DNA of 64,000 bases from Verrucomicrobiales bacterium. GTDB taxonomy: Bacteria > Verrucomicrobiota > Verrucomicrobiia > Limisphaerales > J093. A program made the position numbers and the translations under genes. The notes beneath the pieces were generated by a model. The model had not been told where the DNA came from. It searched no databases and worked only from the letters and a program-made list of their open reading frames with translations. Location of the stretch: positions 1 to 64,000 of the forward strand of contig JACKPV010000023.1 in the NCBI GenBank assembly GCA_024233305.1, in the 5' to 3' direction. Position 1 is the stretch's first letter. Each line of letters begins with the position of its first letter. Below are positions 26,835-34,542 of the stretch, piece after piece.

Positions 26835-27830
26835 TCAGGCGAGTTCGTAGGTGCTCAGGACGCGCATGTATTGGGCGCGCTCGAAGGCGGCCGGATTGGC
26901 GACGCTCTTCTGGCTGAGTGATCCGCGTGCCTGTTCGAGCGAGTCGTACTCGTGTTCCTCCAACCAGCGTCGCATCTCGCGTTCGATGACGGCGATCTGC
27001 GCCACACCCTTCCGTAACAGCACCGAGCACAGCATGGCCACGTCCGCTCCGGCCATGATGACCTTCAAGGCATCGGCGGCGGTGTGAATGCCGCTGGTGG
27101 CCGCCAGGCTGGCCTGGATCCGCCCGTGCAGTATGGCGATCCAGCGCAGCGGCAGACGTCGGGCCTGCGGCGTGCTCAGCAGGATGCTGTGCTCGACCTC
27201 GAGGTTGTCGAGGTCGATGTCCGGCTGGTAGAAGCGGTTGAACAGGACCAGGGCGTCCGCGCCGGCGGCGTCCAGCCGCCGCGCCATGTTCGCCAGGCTG
27301 CTGAAGAAGGGGCTGAGCTTGACCGCCACCGGGATCTTCACGGTGCCCTTGACCGCCTTCAGGATATCGAGATAGGTCTGCTCGACTTGGGGGGAGGTAA
27401 GTTCCGGATCGGTGGGGATGTAGTAGATGTTCAGCTCCAGGCCATCCGCGCCGGCGGCCTCGATCTGGCGGGCATAGTCGGTCCAGCCGCCAACCGACGT
27501 TCCGTTGAGGCTGGCGATCACGGGGATGCCGACGGCGGCCTTGGCTTTTTGAATGTGATCCAGGTAATCCTCGGGGCCCAGCCGGAACTCACCGACGCTG
27601 GGGAAGTAGGAGGTGGCTTCGGCGAAACTCTCGGCGCCCTGTTCGAGGGCGATGTCCAGTTCCGCGCTTTCCAGGCGGAGCTGCTCCTCGAAGACCGAGG
27701 GCAGCACCACGGCGCTTGCGCCGGCGTCTTCAGCCCGCTTGATCTCGGCCACGTCCCGCGTGAGCGGGCTCGCGGACGGCACCAGCGGACTGTTGAGTTT
27801 CAATCCCATGTAATTGGTGGTCAGGTCCAT
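26835..27830 (-). CDS. Dihydroorotate dehydrogenase-like protein
   Basis: A 331-residue FMN-type TIM-barrel protein from ATG at 27830, preceded by a good ribosome binding site (AAAGGAATCGAA). Motifs include MGLKLNSPLVPSASPLT, PVIASLNGTSVGGW, GLELNIYYIPTD, PVAVKLSPFF and, for FMN-phosphate binding, GIHTAADALKVIMAGADVAMLCS. Members of this branch lack firm function and are not the pyrimidine-pathway PyrD. It follows nifJ by 81 bp on the same strand, so a link to pyruvate/ferredoxin metabolism is suggested by position only. Confidence 0.82.
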   Translation of the reverse strand: MDLTTNYMGLKLNSPLVPSASPLTRDVAEIKRAEDAGASAVVLPSVFEEQLRLESAELDIALEQGAESFAEATSYFPSVGEFRLGPEDYLDHIQKAKAAVGIPVIASLNGTSVGGWTDYARQIEAAGADGLELNIYYIPTDPELTSPQVEQTYLDILKAVKGTVKIPVAVKLSPFFSSLANMARRLDAAGADALVLFNRFYQPDIDLDNLEVEHSILLSTPQARRLPLRWIAILHGRIQASLAATSGIHTAADALKVIMAGADVAMLCSVLLRKGVAQIAVIEREMRRWLEEHEYDSLEQARGSLSQKSVANPAAFERAQYMRVLSTYELA

Positions 27831-27874
27831 TTCGATTCCTTTGATGCTTGGATGGAGAACTCGGTGGGAGAGCC

Positions 27875-27899
27875 GGGTTGCCGGGGTCGCCGGCAACCC
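27875..27899. other. Strong hairpin between nifJ and the DHOD-like gene
   Basis: GGGTTGCCGG (27875-27884) and CCGGCAACCC (27890-27899) form a perfect 10-bp GC-rich stem with a 5-nt loop. There is no T-run in the minus direction, so it may stabilise or partly attenuate the nifJ transcript rather than end it. Confidence 0.5.
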
Positions 27900-27911
27900 G
27901 TTTCGTCCGTA

Positions 27912-30900
27912 TCATTCAGACTTGCCGACGACCGCTTCGGAGGCGCCATTCAGTTTGCGGGCGGCCATGTAGGAGTAGAGCTGCCAGCGGGAGGTGGCGT
28001 CCTGCTGCGCCGTTTCGAACAGGGCTCGCGCCTGTTCCGGGCGGGCTTTGGCCAGCATTTTGAACCGGTTTTCCGAGAGCAGGAAGTCCTGCACCCGGTT
28101 CTTGGCGGCGCCGGAATCGAGCTGCAGCGGGTTCTCGCCGCGGTCCTTGCGCCGCGGGTCGAAGCGGTAGAGCAGCCATTGCCCGCTGTCGACCGCCGCC
28201 TTTTGCTGGCGGGCGCCGGCCACCATGTTAATCCCGTGGGCGATGCAGTGGGCGTAGGCGATGATCAGCGACGGACCATCGTAGGACTCGGCTTCGACGA
28301 AGGCCTTCAAGGTTTGTTCGTCGCGGGCTCCCATGGCGACGCTGGCCACGTAAATGGTCCCGTAGCTCATGGCGATCAAGCCCAGGTCCTTTTTGCCCGC
28401 CTGCTTGCCGCCGGCTGCGAATTTCGCCACCGCGCCGCGCGGGGTCGCCTTCGACATCTGGCCGCCGGTGTTGGAGTAAACTTCGGTGTCCATGACCAGG
28501 ACGTTGACGTTGCGTCCGCTGGCCAGCACATGGTCGAGGCCGCCGTAACCGATGTCATAGGCCCAGCCATCGCCGCCCAGAATCCAGACGCTCTTGCGCA
28601 CCAGACTGTCGGCCAGGGAAAGCAGCATGCGGGCGTTCGGGACGTCCACCCCGGTGAGCTTTTCCTTGAGGCGGGCAACGCGTTCGCGCTGCTCGTGGAT
28701 TCCGCTTTCGTTCGTCTGGTCGGCGGTCAGCAGGCCCGTGACCAGATCGTCGCCGATCTGGCCGCCAAGTTGCTGGACGAACTCGCGGGCGAGTTCGTTT
28801 TGCTTGTCCAGGGAAACGCGGAATCCCAAACCGAATTCGGCGTTGTCCTCGAACAGGGAGTTGGACCAGCTCGGCCCGAGTCCTTGCGCGGTCTGGCAGT
28901 AGGGGGTGGTGGGGAGGTTGCCGCCATAGATCGAGCTGCAACCGGTCGCGTTGGCGATGATGGCCCGGTCGCCGAAGAGCTGGCTGAGCATCTTGACGTA
29001 AGGGGTCTCTCCGCAGCCGGCGCAGGCGCCCGAGAACTCGAAGAGCGGCTGCATGACCTGCTGCTGGCGCAGTTGGGTGACCTTGACCTTCCGGCGGTCC
29101 ATTTCGGGCAGGCCGAGGAAGAAGTCCCAATTCTCACGCTCCTGCTCGCGCAAGGGGGCCTGCGGCGCCATGTTGATGGCCTTCAGACGGGCCTCGCTCT
29201 TGTTCTTGGCCGGGCAGACGTCCACGCACAGGGCGCATCCCGTGCAGTCTTCCGCCGCAACTTGCAGCGAGAACTTCAACCCCTTCCAATCGGGGTTTCG
29301 GGCGTTTGCGGTCTTGAACGTGGCCGGTGCCCCCGCCAGGCAGGATTCCTCGAAGACCTTCATCCGGATGGTGGCGTGGGGACAAATGGCCACGCATTTC
29401 GCGCACTGGATGCACGTCACTTCGTCCCAGACCGGGATGTCGAGCGCCAGGTTGCGTTTCTCATAGCGGGCGGTCGCCGTTGGGAACGTGCCGTCGGGCT
29501 CGAAGCAGCTCACCGGCAGGGCATCCCCCGTGCCTCCCAGGATCGGCCCGAGCACGCGCTGCACGTATTCCGGGGCGTCGGTGGACATCGGCGGAAGCAA
29601 CTCAAGCGTGCTGTCGGCGGCGGCGGGCACCGGAACCTCGTGGAGATTCGCCAGAGTCTGCTCGACCGCTTCGATGTTCTTCCGCACGATCTCATCGCCC
29701 TTCCGTCCGTAGGTCTTCTTGATGGACTTCTTGATTTGCTCGATGGCCTCGTCGCGCGGCAGCACTCCCGCCAGCGCGAAGAAGCAGGTCTGCATGATCG
29801 TGTTGATGCGGGCACCCATCCCGGTGTCGCGGGCGACGCTGGTCGCGTCGATGACAAAGAGCCGGGCCTTCTTCGTGGCCAGGGCCTCCTGGATGGGGCG
29901 CGGAAGGGTGCCCCAGATCTCCGCCGGTCCGTGGGGGGAATTGAGCAGGAACGTGCCGCCGTCCACCAGGTTCTGGACCACGTTGTAGCGTTCGAGAAAG
30001 ACCGGCTGATGGCAGGCGACGAATTGCGCCCGGCTGACCAGGTAGGTCGAGCGGATGGGTTGCGGGCCGAAGCGCAGGTGGGAGATCGTCATCGAGCCCG
30101 ATTTCTTCGAGTCGTAGACGAAGTAGCCCTGGGCGTAGTTGTCGGTCTCCTCCCCGATGATTTTGATCGAGTTCTTGTTGGCGCCCACCGTGCCGTCCGC
30201 GCCCAATCCGTAGAACATGCACCGGACCACCTTGTCCGCCTCGGTCGAGAAGGCGGGATCGTAATCGAGGCTCGAGTGGGAGACGTCGTCTGTGATGCCG
30301 ATGGTGAAGTGGTTCTTCGGACGGTCGGCGGCGAGGTTGTCCAGGACGCCCTTGACCATGCCCGGGGTGAACTCCTTGGAGGACAGTCCGTAGCGACCGG
30401 CAAGCACGCGGGGCATCGAGGTCAAAGGGCCCCATTCGTTGGCCAGCGCTTCATTCAGGGCGGCGACCACGTCGAGGTAGAGCGGTTCTCCGGCGCTGCC
30501 GGATTCCTTGGTCCGGTCCAGCACGGCGATGCGCCGGACCGAGGCCGGCAGGGCTTCGACGAAGGCCTGCACCGCCAGCGGGCGGTAGAGCCGCACTTTG
30601 AGCACGCCCACCTTCTCGCCGGCGGCCACCAGATGCTCCACTGTTTCGTGAGCCGTTTCGCCCCCTGATCCCATCAACACAATCACGCGTTCGGCATCGG
30701 GCGCCCCGACGTAGTCGAACAGGTTGTAGCGACGGCCGGTGATTTCGGCGAACTGGTCCATGGCCTTCTGGACCACGCCGGGGCAGGCATCGTAGAAGGG
30801 ATTCGCCGCCTCCCGGGCCTGGAAGAAAACGTCCGGATTCTGCGCCGTGCCCCGCAGCTTGGGGCGGTCTGGTGAGAGCGCCCGCTGGCGGTGGGCAATC

Positions 30901-31496
30901 ACCAGGTCATCCCGCATCATGGCCCGCATTTGATCCTCCCCGAGCATCTCGATCCGCTGGACCTCATGCGACGTGCGGAATCCATCGAAGAAATGCAGGA
31001 AGGGGAGCCGGGCCTCGAGGGTCGCGGCATGGGCGATCAAGGCGAAATCATGCGCCTCCTGCACCGATGCCGACGAGAGCATGGCAAACCCCGTGGTGCG
31101 CGCGGACATGACATCGCTGTGGTCGCCGAAGATCGACAGGGCATGGGTGGCCAGGGCGCGCGCGGAGATATGAAAGACCGTCGGGGTCAGTTCTCCGGCG
31201 ATCTTGAACATGTTGGGGATCTTGAGGAGCAGCCCTTGCGAGGCGGTGAAGGTGCAGGTGAGGGCGCCGGTTTGAAGGGCGCCATGGACGGTGCCCGCGG
31301 CGCCGCCCTCGCTCTGCATCTCGATGACGTGTGGCACGGTGCCCCAGAGGTTCTTCACGCCTTCCGACGACCATTGGTCGCACCACTCGCCCATGTTCGA
31401 GGAGGGCGTGATGGGGTAGATCCCCATGACCTCATTGCAGCGATAGGCGACGTAGGCGACCGCCTCGTTGCCGTCCAGGGTTTGGAAGCTCTTCAT
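27912..31496 (-). CDS. nifJ: Pyruvate:ferredoxin (flavodoxin) oxidoreductase
   Basis: A 1194-residue single-chain enzyme that oxidises pyruvate with CoA to acetyl-CoA and CO2, passing electrons to ferredoxin or flavodoxin. The N-terminal domain (about 1-250: YRCNEVMGIYPITPSSNMGEW) is the PFOR alpha region and the gamma domain follows (about 420-620). Two 4Fe-4S motifs lie near 694 (CIQCAKCVAICP) and 749 (CTGCALCVDVCP). The C-terminal TPP domain has ACAGCGETPY and GGDGWAYDIGYGG (about 973) with the proximal-cluster Cys. Length is normal. It implies anaerobic or microaerobic pyruvate metabolism. Confidence 0.96.
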   Translation of the reverse strand: MKSFQTLDGNEAVAYVAYRCNEVMGIYPITPSSNMGEWCDQWSSEGVKNLWGTVPHVIEMQSEGGAAGTVHGALQTGALTCTFTASQGLLLKIPNMFKIAGELTPTVFHISARALATHALSIFGDHSDVMSARTTGFAMLSSASVQEAHDFALIAHAATLEARLPFLHFFDGFRTSHEVQRIEMLGEDQMRAMMRDDLVIAHRQRALSPDRPKLRGTAQNPDVFFQAREAANPFYDACPGVVQKAMDQFAEITGRRYNLFDYVGAPDAERVIVLMGSGGETAHETVEHLVAAGEKVGVLKVRLYRPLAVQAFVEALPASVRRIAVLDRTKESGSAGEPLYLDVVAALNEALANEWGPLTSMPRVLAGRYGLSSKEFTPGMVKGVLDNLAADRPKNHFTIGITDDVSHSSLDYDPAFSTEADKVVRCMFYGLGADGTVGANKNSIKIIGEETDNYAQGYFVYDSKKSGSMTISHLRFGPQPIRSTYLVSRAQFVACHQPVFLERYNVVQNLVDGGTFLLNSPHGPAEIWGTLPRPIQEALATKKARLFVIDATSVARDTGMGARINTIMQTCFFALAGVLPRDEAIEQIKKSIKKTYGRKGDEIVRKNIEAVEQTLANLHEVPVPAAADSTLELLPPMSTDAPEYVQRVLGPILGGTGDALPVSCFEPDGTFPTATARYEKRNLALDIPVWDEVTCIQCAKCVAICPHATIRMKVFEESCLAGAPATFKTANARNPDWKGLKFSLQVAAEDCTGCALCVDVCPAKNKSEARLKAINMAPQAPLREQERENWDFFLGLPEMDRRKVKVTQLRQQQVMQPLFEFSGACAGCGETPYVKMLSQLFGDRAIIANATGCSSIYGGNLPTTPYCQTAQGLGPSWSNSLFEDNAEFGLGFRVSLDKQNELAREFVQQLGGQIGDDLVTGLLTADQTNESGIHEQRERVARLKEKLTGVDVPNARMLLSLADSLVRKSVWILGGDGWAYDIGYGGLDHVLASGRNVNVLVMDTEVYSNTGGQMSKATPRGAVAKFAAGGKQAGKKDLGLIAMSYGTIYVASVAMGARDEQTLKAFVEAESYDGPSLIIAYAHCIAHGINMVAGARQQKAAVDSGQWLLYRFDPRRKDRGENPLQLDSGAAKNRVQDFLLSENRFKMLAKARPEQARALFETAQQDATSRWQLYSYMAARKLNGASEAVVGKSE

Positions 31497-32036
31497 CTGT
31501 CAGTTTCTCGATTTGGCGGGCGTCCTTCGATGCCGGGTCGCCCCGATTTCATTGCGTCAGGAGAATCAGGCGGGGTCCGGACGGCGCCGGGGCTTTGGCA
31601 GCCCTGGCCTCGTCCACGGCCGCGCCATTCGTCCTGAGTATGATGGGCAGGCCGTGCCCCCTGCTCACCATGCCTTGGCCAGTGTTTCCCATTTTTTGGC
31701 ACGCAGGGGCGCCACCGTGCGAGGGGGCGGCAGGACGCCGCGGAGGGGGCCGACAGCGTCCGGGCAGCCGCGACCGGAAGCGGGCCCGAAAGGGCATCCC
31801 AACACCTCCCAAGCCGCCCCAACTCGCCGGGGTGCGGGGGGAAGCGAGGATTTGGGGTCCGGTGAACGCCCGCCCGAACGCTCGTGGAACGGGCTGGCAA
31901 CCGGCGCCGTAGCATGTTAGTTGTTGTCCGGCAACGCCCCGATAGCTACAGCCACCCGTCAACGTCAGCCCGCACTCACCGGGACAGCTGCGAACAAGCT
32001 GCGAATAACTCAAGACCCACCGAAAAGCATTCGGGG
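31497..32036. other. Intergenic region between nifJ and the dcw promoter
   Basis: About 540 bp separating divergent transcription units. Several overlapping open frames exist on both strands, but none has a convincing start, domain or composition. No terminator or RNA gene was seen. Confidence 0.4.
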
Positions 32037-32121
32037 TTGACTGTTGCCTCTTCTTGGGAGTATTTGGGAGCTGTAGGTAATAACAAGGGTTCTGTTGGGT
32101 GGTGGATTGGCTCATTTGGGT
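32037..32121 (+). promoter_or_regulatory. Promoter region of the dcw operon with MraZ-box-like repeats
   Basis: TGGGA occurs at 32055-32059 and 32065-32069, exactly 10 bp apart, with a degenerate third AGGTA at 32075-32079. TGGGT occurs at 32096-32100 and 32117-32121. MraZ is known to bind direct repeats of TGGGN separated by 5 nt upstream of its own gene, and mraZ starts at 32137. TTGACT at 32037-32042 could be a -35 box; the matching -10 is weak. The cluster therefore probably carries MraZ autoregulation. Confidence 0.6.
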
Positions 32122-32136
32122 TAGCTTGCTGTCGTC

Positions 32137-32601
32137 GTGGGTTCGTCTGGTTCCAAGAAGGTCAAGTTGTCCGGGAACGTCCCCCTGTCCGTCGAGGCGG
32201 GGGCCCGGGTGATGGTGCCGCGTCGCTGGCGCGATGCGTCGCCCGATGGCCTTTGGACGGTTGCCCCCTGGCCGGTGGCGGGGCCTCGCTGCTTGGCCGC
32301 CTTTCCTCCCGAGGCCTGGGAGGACCGGTTGAACAAGGTCGAACTGGCCGCCATCGACGAGGGGGACCGCATCATCATCTCGAAGGCGATGAACCATCGG
32401 GCCGTCGACCTGACCCTCGACAAAGTGGGGCGCCTGTGCTTGGGGCAGTCCCTGGCCAACCGGATCAAGCTGGAGGGCCAGGCGGTGCTCGCGGGTTGTG
32501 GCGATCACTTCGAGATCTACACGCCCGAGGAATATGCCGCGATGGAGAAGGAGTTCGACGAAATCCCCTTGGAGCAGCTGAAGAAGTTGGGACTGGTATG
32601 A
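32137..32601 (+). CDS. mraZ: Transcriptional regulator MraZ
   Basis: A 154-residue AbrB-fold DNA-binding protein at the head of the dcw operon. It shows the two MraZ half-repeats: VEAGARVMVPRRWR (replacing the usual DxKGRVxxPxxxR) and LDKVGRLCLGQSLANRIKLEGQAVLAGCGDHFEIYT compressed over residues about 98-133. An in-frame stop at 32122 leaves GTG at 32137 as the first usable start. Its sites lie just upstream. The stop overlaps the next ATG (ATGA), so translation is probably coupled. Confidence 0.82.
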   Translation: MGSSGSKKVKLSGNVPLSVEAGARVMVPRRWRDASPDGLWTVAPWPVAGPRCLAAFPPEAWEDRLNKVELAAIDEGDRIIISKAMNHRAVDLTLDKVGRLCLGQSLANRIKLEGQAVLAGCGDHFEIYTPEEYAAMEKEFDEIPLEQLKKLGLV

Positions 32602-33158
32602 AGACGCTCAATTTGCTCGCCGTCGGTCGGAGCTTTGCCGGAATGCGGGAAAAACGCGCCCGCCTGCGGGTCGAAGCGGGAAAGCTGCCGCGCTTTGGCC
32701 CCGTCGCCCCATCGCCTTCCACCAGCCAGGTCGCGGGAGCCGGGGATTCCGCGGCGGGACCGTGCCCCACCATGTCCGGGGCGCAGCGAACGGGCGACCG
32801 GGCCGGAGCGCCCGAGTCGGCGCTTCCCGTATTGGCCGCCGAGGGGGCGCGGGAGCCTGCTTCGCCGTTCCGTCGATCCGGGGGAAACCGGCCGCCGCAG
32901 GGAAACTGGATGCGCGGCTTACGGCGGCTTCTCCGCCGACGCGGACGGAAGTATGGCCCGCTGATTCAGGGTGAGCTTTCCCTGGATACTGTTCAGGTGG
33001 TCCGCAACGACCTTTCGGATGCGGACGTCGAAGTCGTCACGCCAGCGCGGGCGGTGGTCGGCCGCATGCGCCGCGATGGGACCGGCCTGAAGGACCCGGT
33101 GGTGGCGGTGTCGCGCTGGCGCAGCTGGCTCGGGGCCTGGATGCGAATGTCACATTGA
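32598..33158 (+). CDS. Uncharacterised basic protein in the dcw operon
   Basis: A 186-residue Arg-rich protein with no signal peptide or membrane helix. The N-terminus MKTLNLLAVGRSFAGMREK and the C-terminal block YGPLIQGELSLDTVQVVRNDLSDADVEVV look ordered; the middle (about 40-110) is Ala/Gly/Pro-rich and probably disordered. It lies between mraZ and rsmH and overlaps both by four bases, so it belongs to the operon. No family was recognised. A regulatory or scaffold role in division is only suggested by position. Confidence 0.7.
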   Translation: MKTLNLLAVGRSFAGMREKRARLRVEAGKLPRFGPVAPSPSTSQVAGAGDSAAGPCPTMSGAQRTGDRAGAPESALPVLAAEGAREPASPFRRSGGNRPPQGNWMRGLRRLLRRRGRKYGPLIQGELSLDTVQVVRNDLSDADVEVVTPARAVVGRMRRDGTGLKDPVVAVSRWRSWLGAWMRMSH

Positions 33159-34102
33159 GTACCGAGGGTGTGGATGATGCCTTCCATCAAGCCGTCATGG
33201 TCGCCGAGGTGCTCGCGGCGCTCGCCGTTCGGCCGGGAGGCGTCTATGCGGACGGCACCCTGGGGGGCGGCAATCATGCGGCGGCGATACTCGAGCGCAG
33301 CCAGCCGGACGGCCGGTTGTATGGCTGTGATCTGGACCCGGAGGCGATGAGCAGGGCACAGGTCAGACTGGAGCCCTTCGCGGGGCGGTTCGTGCTTCGG
33401 GAGGGAAGCTATGTCACCCTGCCCGAGTGGGTGCCCGCCGGAAGCTGTGACGGCGTACTGCTGGACCTCGGGGTGAGTTCCCATGAACTGGACACCGCCG
33501 CGCGCGGATTCAGTCTGCGTCACGACGGGCCGCTCGACATGCGCTTTTCACCGCATTCGTCGCCGACGGCGGCGGCGTTGGTGAACGAAACCCCGGTGGC
33601 GGAACTGGCGCGGATCTTCCGGGAACTCGGGGAAGAGCCCGCGGCGCTGCGGCTCGCTCGTGCCATTGATCAGGAACGGCGGCGGACACGCATCGAGACC
33701 ACGGGTCACCTGGTGGCCGTGACCGAACGCGTGCTGCCTCCGCGCGGCCGGGGGGTGCACCCGGCAACGCGTCTGTTCCAGGCCTTGCGGATGGCGGTCA
33801 ACCGGGAGGTCGAGACCATCCGTGAAGGTCTCCTGGCGGCCTGGAAGTTGTTGCGTGAAAACGGACGTCTCGTCTGCATTGCCTTTCATGGCGGGGAGGC
33901 TCGCCTGGTGAAGGAATTCGGACACCGGCTGTCGAGGAACTACGAGGTGGTCGGTCCCGTGGATCGTCCGGAGTTTCGGCGGCCGCAAACCCCGCAGTTG
34001 CGCTGGGTGCATCGCCACGCGGTCCGGCCATCGCGGGAGGAAGTGCGGGTCAACCGGCGCAGTCGCTCTTCGCTGCTCTACGCCTTTGAACGGATCCCCT
34101 GA
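33155..34102 (+). CDS. rsmH: 16S rRNA (cytosine-1402-N4)-methyltransferase
   Basis: A 315-residue SAM-dependent methyltransferase (MraW). It shows AVMVAEVLAAL at the start, the SAM-binding GGVYADGTLGGGNHAAAIL, then LLDLGVSSHELD, GPLDMRFSP and VCIAFHGGEARLVKEF. The second motif reads FHGGEAR where most homologues have FHSLEDR. The TTG start at 33155 overlaps the preceding stop; GTG at 33170 is an alternative. The TGA stop overlaps the next ATG. Confidence 0.92.
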   Translation: MSTEGVDDAFHQAVMVAEVLAALAVRPGGVYADGTLGGGNHAAAILERSQPDGRLYGCDLDPEAMSRAQVRLEPFAGRFVLREGSYVTLPEWVPAGSCDGVLLDLGVSSHELDTAARGFSLRHDGPLDMRFSPHSSPTAAALVNETPVAELARIFRELGEEPAALRLARAIDQERRRTRIETTGHLVAVTERVLPPRGRGVHPATRLFQALRMAVNREVETIREGLLAAWKLLRENGRLVCIAFHGGEARLVKEFGHRLSRNYEVVGPVDRPEFRRPQTPQLRWVHRHAVRPSREEVRVNRRSRSSLLYAFERIP

Positions 34103-34542
34103 TGAAGGCCCGCGCCAAACCCCGTCCGAAGTCCATCGTGGCCACGCTGCGATCCGGGCCGTTCGTCGCCATGCTGGTCGGGTGCCTGTTGCTCGGCGTC
34201 GCCGCTCTGGGGCGGGTCTGGCACGAACACCGCAACGAGTTGTTGCGGCGGGAGGTTTCGCGCATGGAGAGCGACCTCAAACGGCTGGACAGCGAGATCC
34301 AGGCGTGGCGGGTCCGGGGCGCGCGCCTGGTTTCTCCGACCGCTCTCGAGGCGGCGGTCCGGCGTTTGGACCTCGATTTGCGGCGGCCCACCGAGGAGCA
34401 GTTCCTGCGGGTGATCGAACCTCGTTGGGAGGCCTCCGGGACCGGGGCCCTCCGCGTGGCCGGGCCGACGGAAGGCGGATTGACCGGCCCCAGGCGATCA
34501 GGATCGGTGGCGGGCGCCGATCAGGAGGTGACAATGCGATGA
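34102..34542 (+). CDS. ftsL: FtsL-like division protein
   Basis: A 146-residue small bitopic membrane protein: basic N-terminus, one transmembrane helix (about 21-40, FVAMLVGCLLLGVAALG), then a coiled-coil (about 42-72, RNELLRREVSRMESDLKRLDSEIQ) and a Gly/Ala-rich tail. The topology and the place between rsmH and ftsI match FtsL, which with FtsB and FtsQ activates the septal synthase FtsW-FtsI. Sequence identity in this family is always low, so the call rests on topology and position. The ATGA overlap couples it to ftsI. Confidence 0.75.
   Translation: MKARAKPRPKSIVATLRSGPFVAMLVGCLLLGVAALGRVWHEHRNELLRREVSRMESDLKRLDSEIQAWRVRGARLVSPTALEAAVRRLDLDLRRPTEEQFLRVIEPRWEASGTGALRVAGPTEGGLTGPRRSGSVAGADQEVTMR

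Noticed and set aside
27084..30668. A 1194-codon open frame on the plus strand
   Set aside because: It is antisense to nifJ, whose sequence is clearly recognised; long antisense frames are common at this GC content.
31549..32508. A 319-codon minus-strand frame between nifJ and mraZ
   Set aside because: It overlaps mraZ and its control region in antisense and has no recognisable feature.
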